This document shows positions 6,429 through 11,226 of a stretch of 11,226 bases of DNA, in pieces. Source of the stretch: Legionellaceae bacterium UBA2794 (GTDB lineage Bacteria; Pseudomonadota; Gammaproteobacteria; Legionellales; Legionellaceae); contig DEHS01000015.1 in NCBI GenBank assembly GCA_002352055.1, forward strand, positions 46,812 to 58,037, given 5' to 3'. How positions within the stretch are numbered: the stretch's first letter is position 1; each line of letters opens with the position of its first letter. The translations under genes were made by a program, and so were the position numbers. Below the pieces are notes generated by a model. It was given only the letters and a program-made list of their open reading frames with translations, searched no databases and was not told the origin of the DNA.

Positions 6429-7841
6429 CTATTGTTGGCTATTAATTAAAATTGAATTTTTCTCTAAATCCTCAAATACCTTAATAGAAGCTGCGGTTGC
6501 TTTGAAAAATGCTCCTTTAAATTGTTCATCCCTTTGAATATTTTCAACTTTTTCGGCACCATCCATCACGGTAAACATCCCCACTGCCAATAATGTAACT
6601 GCCAACAGAGTTCCACCGAAAATTATTAAAGGAGGATTGAGAAGTACCAGTGGGCAACAAAGAATCCCAGCCATAATACCTACTGCTGCAGACAGCTCGA
6701 AGATACCTAATGATAAAGAAGCTGCAGCGCGAAGCTTATTTCCTGAATTATTAGCAAGCAAGTTAATTGAATCATGAGTTTTTTTCAGGTTTGCTTCATT
6801 CTTCTCTGTATTCATCTCTGTGATTAATTGAGTGAAATTTTCCAAAACCTGAGTCATTTGAGGAAGTCTGGATTCAGAGACCATAGTTGAAAACAAATCC
6901 AGACTTTCTTTTAAAACTTCTTCAACTTTATTATTATTGACTCTATCAAAACGCGCCAAAGTTTCATCAAAAAGTTTGTGCGCTGCATTTAAAAAATTGG
7001 TTTGATTCGCATTATTGTCATCCCATTTTACTGCTAAATTTTCCAAAGTTTGAGCTATACTTTCAAAATTCTTTTGAAACGTGTTTTTTTCTTTATTGTC
7101 ATCATTGTTGTTGTTTTCATTATTTATTCTTTTTCTTATGTTCTCAATCTTTTCATTAAATTGATAAAAATTCTTATTGATTTCTTCTTTCATTTTGCAA
7201 AAATCATCAATCGCACTACTGCCTACTATGCGATGTTTTGAACTCAAAGAATTCATTGCCCGATTAAATTTGTCCGCGATTTCAGGTTTATTATAATGGA
7301 GATCTATTTTTCCTTGTCCTTCAATGGATTTTACAATATTTTTTACAGGAACTCTTAAATTTAAAGTAATATTTTTAGGTATTATAAATTCGTCCAGTTT
7401 AATATCACTAAACTCGGATTCAGAAAGCAAAACTGTAAAATTAGTCTTTTGTCCAGGATGTTCAATAGCAAATTTATTGAGCGCTTTATAAAATGCCAGA
7501 TTTGGATTGATGATACTTCCAGTGTCAGTAAATTCAAAATCCATTGGTAATTCTAATAATTTATAACGATTAGTAGCTTTTAAATACGGAGCATTATAGT
7601 TTTTGGCAATAGTTATTAAGGAGTCTGAGTAAAGTGTACTATATTCCGATGGATTGGAATCCGACTTGGCAGGTTTTAAAAGATATCGATTTTCTTCAGG
7701 CCCCTTTTTGATATCTACTAAAATGGAACTTTGCTTCAAATCTTCAATAAAACCAGGCTGAGATTTTGATTTTATAATATCGTTTGTGTCGGCTGGCATT
7801 ATTGCCTGGGGAGAGATAAATATAACTTTGTTATCTGGCAT
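6429..7841 (-). CDS. Effector-like protein: coiled-coil centre and two C-terminal membrane helices
   Basis: A 470-residue protein with no family I can name. The start is placed at the ATG at 7841 because GAGG lies 6 bases upstream; an ATG four codons earlier (7853) lacks a ribosome site. Numbering from 7841: residues 1-200 are a mixed alpha/beta region without a recognised motif; about 200-370 is rich in charged and Asn residues and looks helical or coiled-coil, with an Asn/Asp run near 241-248; two hydrophobic hairpin helices follow at about 376-399 and 403-426 (GIMAGILCC, LLNPPLIIFGG); the last 40 residues are cytosolic and end in FEDLEKNSILINSQQ. A C-terminal Glu-containing stretch followed by hydrophobic residues fits Icm/Dot secretion signals, and tail-anchored coiled-coil effectors that sit on host vacuole membranes are typical of Legionella. 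The PmrA-like promoter element supports this. It is a single-gene unit with its own terminator. The effector role is inference; an ordinary membrane protein is possible. Confidence 0.75.
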   Translation of the reverse strand: MPDNKVIFISPQAIMPADTNDIIKSKSQPGFIEDLKQSSILVDIKKGPEENRYLLKPAKSDSNPSEYSTLYSDSLITIAKNYNAPYLKATNRYKLLELPMDFEFTDTGSIINPNLAFYKALNKFAIEHPGQKTNFTVLLSESEFSDIKLDEFIIPKNITLNLRVPVKNIVKSIEGQGKIDLHYNKPEIADKFNRAMNSLSSKHRIVGSSAIDDFCKMKEEINKNFYQFNEKIENIRKRINNENNNNDDNKEKNTFQKNFESIAQTLENLAVKWDDNNANQTNFLNAAHKLFDETLARFDRVNNNKVEEVLKESLDLFSTMVSESRLPQMTQVLENFTQLITEMNTEKNEANLKKTHDSINLLANNSGNKLRAAASLSLGIFELSAAVGIMAGILCCPLVLLNPPLIIFGGTLLAVTLLAVGMFTVMDGAEKVENIQRDEQFKGAFFKATAASIKVFEDLEKNSILINSQQ

Positions 7842-7963
7842 AGTAAACCTCATTTTATGAATTAAGTGGGTGTTCGTTTTAATGCGTTACCAAACTTCCA
7901 ATACTCTTAAATACAACCTCTAAACTGTTCCGCAATAAATCATGTAGATAATTATTTACGCGC

Positions 7964-7996
7964 ATTATAAAGGAAAAACATTAAGGTAACATTAAA
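7964..7996 (-). promoter_or_regulatory. Promoter with TATAAT box and PmrA-like tandem repeat
   Basis: On the minus strand a perfect TATAAT (7969-7964) is preceded by two direct repeats, TTTAATGTT (7996-7988) and CTTAATGTT (7985-7977), separated by 2 bases, an 11-bp period. This matches, from memory, the PmrA regulatory element of Legionella and Coxiella (cTTAATatT in tandem, 2 bases apart, near -35 of Icm/Dot genes and effectors). No good TTGACA exists at the expected place, as expected for an activator-dependent promoter. Transcription would start near 7957, leaving a leader of about 115 bases. Confidence 0.6.
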
Positions 7997-8091
7997 TGGC
8001 GCTATTTTTAGATCCAATAAATGAACTCAATCCATTTGAAAAACATTCTTTTTTTTAAAAATTACGTTAAAGTAAAACAGAGTACCATGGA

Positions 8092-8139
8092 AATGATTCA
8101 ATTCTGAACTACAACACATAAATCTAACCATGAATCATT
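8092..8139 (+). repeat. 9-bp inverted repeat in the TPR gene leader
   Basis: AATGATTCA (8092-8100) and TGAATCATT (8131-8139) are perfect reverse complements separated by 30 bases, ending 14 bases before the AAGGAG ribosome site. It may be a regulator dyad or a leader stem. With only nine AT-rich base pairs and a long loop, chance is possible. Confidence 0.35.
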
Positions 8140-8165
8140 AAGAAGAATGGATTAAGGAGTAACAG

Positions 8166-9824
8166 ATGTTTGATCATAAAACTAGGGATAAGTCAGTCAA
8201 TCAAAATGCACCATTAAAACAGGAAATACTCATTAGCGCGCGAAAACATATAACTGCGCATCGATTTACTACCGCAATTACATTAGTAAAAACATGTCCC
8301 GATTGGGAAAAAAACGGCGCCTGTTTATTGCTCATTAGCGAATGTTATGAAAAACAACACTATTACCATAGTGCCATTCAAATGTGTTTAAAACATCATG
8401 AGGTGGAATTTAACGTATCAAATTTAATCAGACTTGCTCAATGTTATGAACAAACGGCACAATTCAACCGCGCTGAACGGATGTATTTAAAAATACTGCG
8501 TTTTAAATATGATTGCTATGCAAATCTATGCCTCGCGACCTTATACAAAAATACAGGAGAATTTGCCAAAGCAATTGCCTGTTATAAAAAAGACCTCCAC
8601 TGGGTAAAGAATAATGAATTAATTAAAAGTATCGCCTATTGTTATTCGAATCTTCAGGAATATGAATTTTCCATAAATACGCTATTGCTTATACCTAAAT
8701 GGTCATCAGATAAAGATGTGATTACCCTTATGGCTGAATGCTATTTAAAAACCGGGCAGTTTTTAAATGCATTAAATACCCTTGAGTTGTATGAGAAAGA
8801 AGATTTTAATATCTCTTTGGCAATTGCCCATTGCTATCAAATCATGGGTATTTTTCCTCAGTCCATTCAAAAATATAACGAAATCTATTTAAAATACTCA
8901 GGGTTTGCAGAAAAAAATACCGTCCTCTATTACCTTGGAGAGTGTTTTAGTCAGTTTCAATATTATGAACAAGCCATTGCCTGCTATCTTTTTTTAAAAA
9001 ATAGCGTGCCCACGGAACCGGTACATGATTGCATCGGATATTGTTATGATCAGTTGGGTGATTATAATCAGGCCATTTACCATTATGAATTAGGTCTGGA
9101 ACTCAATAATACACCCGAAACTCACCATAATCTTGCAACCTGTTATTTTAAAATTGGACAATATCCTATCGCAGAACAATGTTACCGAACGCTAATTAAA
9201 GCGGACAAACATGATAAATTAGCACAGGTCGGTTTGGCCTATTGCCTAGTATATTCTGAACAATTTGAGAAAGCGCGTTCATTTATCGAGCATATAGATG
9301 CTTGGAAAAAAGAGCCTGCATTGATTTATTTATATGCAAGATTATTAAATCACCAAGGGCAATCCATGGATGCAGCTGATTTTTTATTGCTTGATGGGTT
9401 TGAGTTTAAAGACAATGTTGCCTATTTCATTGAGTTATTAAACAGCTACGTCCTCATTCAGGATGAAACAAAAATACAGGCTTTACAAAAAGCCGCATTA
9501 AAAAAATTCCCTGACTCACCTTTAGTAGCCGCTTTTTTGCTAGAGCAATTAATCAAAAGCGATTTACCTAAAGCTATCAAACAAGCTGAAGAATATGTCA
9601 CAAAATATCCCTTTGATAAACAAATATCTCTTTTAAAAGACAGAATCAATGAACTTCAGGAAAAAGAATTAGCTGTCTCAACATGCACGCAATTATCGGT
9701 CCATGCATCACTAAATTTATTTCCCCGCTCCGCGGTGGATTTAAAAATTCATAAAGACTTGAATAATGAAAGGCACCTCGAATTTCTGGATTTAGCACAT
9801 AGAGTACCATCTAAATCAAGATGA
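8166..9824 (+). CDS. Tetratricopeptide repeat protein with about ten TPR units
   Basis: A 552-residue all-helical protein built mostly of TPR repeats, a fold that makes a superhelical scaffold for protein-protein contacts. Counting the aromatic or hydrophobic residue at TPR position 11, units are centred at Tyr61, 94, 127, 160, 193, 224, Phe261, Tyr294, 327 and Leu361, mostly 33-34 residues apart; typical units read ECYLKTGQFLNAL and YCYDQLGDYNQAI. Degenerate helical pairs continue to about 497. The residue before that position is Cys in nine of ten units, an unusual regularity. The C-terminal 50 residues are non-repetitive and end in HRVPSKSR. There is no signal peptide or membrane helix, so it is cytosolic or a secreted substrate. 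The ATG has AAGGAG 6 bases upstream. Next to two effector-like genes, it could be an effector or a chaperone-like adaptor; this is inferred from context only. It converges with the TAL-like gene. Confidence 0.88.
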   Translation: MFDHKTRDKSVNQNAPLKQEILISARKHITAHRFTTAITLVKTCPDWEKNGACLLLISECYEKQHYYHSAIQMCLKHHEVEFNVSNLIRLAQCYEQTAQFNRAERMYLKILRFKYDCYANLCLATLYKNTGEFAKAIACYKKDLHWVKNNELIKSIAYCYSNLQEYEFSINTLLLIPKWSSDKDVITLMAECYLKTGQFLNALNTLELYEKEDFNISLAIAHCYQIMGIFPQSIQKYNEIYLKYSGFAEKNTVLYYLGECFSQFQYYEQAIACYLFLKNSVPTEPVHDCIGYCYDQLGDYNQAIYHYELGLELNNTPETHHNLATCYFKIGQYPIAEQCYRTLIKADKHDKLAQVGLAYCLVYSEQFEKARSFIEHIDAWKKEPALIYLYARLLNHQGQSMDAADFLLLDGFEFKDNVAYFIELLNSYVLIQDETKIQALQKAALKKFPDSPLVAAFLLEQLIKSDLPKAIKQAEEYVTKYPFDKQISLLKDRINELQEKELAVSTCTQLSVHASLNLFPRSAVDLKIHKDLNNERHLEFLDLAHRVPSKSR

Positions 9825-9838
9825 TTATCCCTATTAAA

Positions 9839-9868
9839 ATTCAGGCATAGAGATTCTTATGCCTGAAT
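9839..9868 (-). terminator. Terminator hairpin between convergent genes
   Basis: A perfect 11-bp stem ATTCAGGCATA/TATGCCTGAAT (9839-9849 and 9858-9868) with an 8-base loop lies between the TPR stop (9824) and the convergent TAL-like stop (9880). On the minus strand it is followed by TTTAAT, a short T tract, so it best serves the TAL-like gene; on the plus strand no T tract follows, though the hairpin may still work both ways. Confidence 0.65.
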
Positions 9869-9879
9869 GAATGAATCCC

Positions 9880-10881
9880 TTACAGATTTGGATTAAGCAT
9901 ATTTTGTAAGTAATCACTATCCTCTTCCAAAATAAACCCATTTTGCTCTTCATATCCCATTTCATTTATATTAAAAAATAAATTTTTCCTCGGGGAATTA
10001 TGACCTGTTCCTCTTGTGTTAAAGGCATCAGCTGCCTGATTGGAAAGTTTTTTCATTAGTGAATTATTTTTATAAACTGAAACATTTTTAAAAGTTTCAA
10101 CAATTATTGCAATAGTGATCCCTTGATTGAACAAATCAGAACATGAAGTCACCAAATTTTCTAATAGGTAACGGCCTCCCTTGATTTGAGCCAGATCAAC
10201 TATTTCTTGTAATGAAAATCCCTGATTAGTTAATTCAGGAGTATACATAGCCACTGCTACAATCCTGCTATCAATCCCAGGTTTTTTAAAAAAATCCGTA
10301 ATTTGTTCATGGGTAAAACATAGATTCATTAACTGATTATGATAATTTGTTAATGTTGCTAGAGCACTGGCCTTACCCTCACTTAATATAAGATCTATCT
10401 CCTTATGACTGTATCCTAAAGCCCTTAATTGCTGTGACTCGCCAATATCAGAGACTTTATTTAAGGAAGATGAATCAGGTTTAAATTTTTTTAAGGCACT
10501 TTCCTCTTCCCCAATTAAGTTTTCTCGTTTTCTTTTTTTAAGTGGAAAACTATTTTTTAACAGAACGTTATTATCTTTTGAGCTATTAATAAAATTTTTT
10601 AATATGGGTGCAAATTGTTCATCCAGGGGAGTATAACAATTGTTGTTTGTTGACATAGAAATATCTTTAATCCAATTAGAACAAAACATATTTAACTTCG
10701 TGTAGGAAATTACCAATTTAGCTTGTTCTAACCAACAATAAAGGTTATTCAAAATATTATGATAATCATCTTTTGAAAGTTGGGATGAAAATATGTCATT
10801 TTTATCCGATTCCAGTAAAAATTTTTCAAGTTGGTTTTCACTACCCAAACCTGTTAATAATAAGGTTACAAAGCCAGTCAC
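9880..10881 (-). CDS. TAL/BAT-like repeat protein with nuclear localisation signal (putative nucleomodulin)
   Basis: A 333-residue protein. The start is GTG at 10881, with AAGGA 6 bases upstream; a TTG two codons earlier (10887) directly abuts that ribosome site and is unlikely. Numbering from GTG: 1-105 is a helical N-terminal region; KKRKR at 115-119, after Pro-Leu, is a classical nuclear localisation signal, with a second basic cluster KKFK at 131-134 that could make it bipartite. Next come about 33-residue repeats: Tyr157-Cys188, Phe189-Gly221, Phe222-Gly254, and a diverged fourth from Ile255. The third (FSLQEIVDLAQIKGGRYLLE) matches the TAL/BAT pattern Phe-Ser at 1-2, Ile-Val at 6-7, Leu-Ala at 9-10, Gly-Gly at 14-15 and Gly at 33. 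Residues at the base-reading positions 12-13 are EG, KP and IK, not known codes. The C-terminus is acidic (EEQNGFILEEDSDY), compatible with an Icm/Dot signal. Few, diverged repeats make sequence-specific DNA binding uncertain. Confidence 0.72.
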   Translation of the reverse strand: MTGFVTLLLTGLGSENQLEKFLLESDKNDIFSSQLSKDDYHNILNNLYCWLEQAKLVISYTKLNMFCSNWIKDISMSTNNNCYTPLDEQFAPILKNFINSSKDNNVLLKNSFPLKKRKRENLIGEEESALKKFKPDSSSLNKVSDIGESQQLRALGYSHKEIDLILSEGKASALATLTNYHNQLMNLCFTHEQITDFFKKPGIDSRIVAVAMYTPELTNQGFSLQEIVDLAQIKGGRYLLENLVTSCSDLFNQGITIAIIVETFKNVSVYKNNSLMKKLSNQAADAFNTRGTGHNSPRKNLFFNINEMGYEEQNGFILEEDSDYLQNMLNPNL

Positions 10882-10922
10882 AATCAATCCTTAATTTCTA
10901 AATTATCAATCAATTATTTGCT

Positions 10923-10936
10923 CATTATTCATAATG
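10923..10936. promoter_or_regulatory. 14-bp palindrome upstream of the TAL-like gene
   Basis: CATTAT-TC-ATAATG is a near-perfect palindrome (6-bp arms) about 40 bases before the GTG start. A weak promoter, TTGTAA-17-CATAAA on the minus strand (10971-10943), lies just upstream, so the palindrome would sit near the transcription start as an operator. No PmrA-like repeat is seen here. Confidence 0.35.
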
Positions 10937-11005
10937 TCATCCTTTATGGCATGATGAGATATCTTTTACAACGCCTTTCTTAAAAATGTTTCGTTATATT
11001 ACAGA

Positions 11006-11134
11006 ATGAATACTATAAAAATTATAAGGGAATACATCAACCGCAGAGCTCATTTACCAAGTTCCAATTTAATAAAGCTCATTCAAAAATGGAACCCTGA
11101 TTTGCAGGATTTATATCAGAACATAATCCGATGA
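11006..11134 (+). CDS. Doubtful small ORF (42 codons)
   Basis: From ATG 11006 to TGA 11134 an ORF encodes a 42-residue, basic, amphipathic peptide (MNTIKIIREYINRRAHLPSS, then NLIKLIQKWNPDLQDLYQ). It resembles no family I know. The frame is open upstream to 10958 without another start codon, and no ribosome site precedes the ATG. It may be a remnant of a longer gene, or noise. It is divergent from the TAL-like gene. Confidence 0.25.
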   Translation: MNTIKIIREYINRRAHLPSSNLIKLIQKWNPDLQDLYQNIIR

Positions 11135-11199
11135 ATGGACCTCGCGATCTTGGGTATCCTCAAAATTTATGAGTTTACATCATACATAATGTCTTTTTT

Positions 11200-11226
11200 G
11201 TCGTCCCCACGCAGGTGGGGAACCAT
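11200..11226. repeat. GC-rich palindrome at window edge, REP-like
   Basis: A 7-bp stem TCCCCAC/GTGGGGA (11204-11210 and 11215-11221) with loop GCAG stands out from AT-rich surroundings. The sequence resembles the widespread REP-like intergenic element that begins GTCATTCCCGCG and ends GGCGGGAATCCAT. It also superficially resembles a type I-E CRISPR repeat, but only one copy is visible before the window ends. The rest of 11135-11199 holds nothing I can assign. Confidence 0.5.

Larger units (their letters stand above)
7842..8165. other. Divergent intergenic region between the effector-like and TPR genes
   Basis: This 324-base AT-rich gap contains the PmrA-like promoter of the minus-strand gene (7964-7996), a T8 run at 8049-8056, an inverted repeat in the leader of the TPR gene (8092-8139), and the TPR ribosome site AAGGAG (8154-8159). 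I see no convincing -35/-10 pair for the TPR gene; TTGAAA at 8036-8041 lacks a good partner. No ORF here has coding character. Confidence 0.6.

Noticed and set aside
7050..7241. Plus-strand ORF with a hydrophobic product
   Set aside because: It is the complement of an Asn/Lys/Glu-rich coding stretch, which automatically reads as Phe/Ile/Val-rich on the other strand.
9458..9649. Minus-strand ORF of 63 codons
   Set aside because: It is antisense to the TPR gene and has no independent support.
11131..11172. 13-codon ORF overlapping the stop of the 42-codon ORF
   Set aside because: It is too short and has no supporting signal.

Overview
The window looks like chromosomal DNA from an AT-rich intracellular gammaproteobacterium, most likely a Legionella species. 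This is inferred from base composition, from two effector-like genes of eukaryote-directed design, and from a tandem CTTAAT-type element that resembles the PmrA box of Icm/Dot (type IVB secretion) effector genes. No species can be named from the sequence alone.

Left part (1-2793): metabolic genes on the minus strand. The 5' part of a zinc alcohol dehydrogenase runs off the left edge. To its right lies a two-gene unit, a PhzF-family isomerase/epimerase-like enzyme followed 11 bases later by an ornithine cyclodeaminase/mu-crystallin-family oxidoreductase. The unit is divergent from a MarR-family regulator. The 77-base gap between them carries three TGCTA/TAGCA half-sites spaced exactly 10 bp apart, a natural candidate for the MarR operator controlling both directions.

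Middle part (2902-6274): membrane proteins. An MscS-type mechanosensitive channel with a periplasmic BON domain converges on a DUF2254 membrane protein. The DUF2254 gene is split by a -1 frame change exactly at a T-TTT-TTA heptamer, directly followed by a perfect 10-bp inverted repeat. This may be a simple lesion, a homopolymer sequencing error, or programmed frameshifting. A small four-helix membrane protein of unknown function follows.

Right part (6391-11226): accessory, effector-like genes. A 470-residue protein with a coiled-coil-rich centre and two C-terminal membrane helices has a perfect TATAAT box preceded by a PmrA-like tandem repeat, and its own terminator. Divergent from it is a protein of about ten TPR repeats with a cysteine at one fixed repeat position. 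Convergent to that is a 333-residue protein with a strong nuclear localisation signal (KKRKR) followed by about 33-residue repeats resembling TAL-effector/BAT repeats. This last gene, a possible Legionella nucleomodulin, is the most interesting item. The window ends in an intergenic stretch with a doubtful 42-codon ORF and a GC-rich palindrome, probably a REP-like dispersed repeat cut by the window edge.
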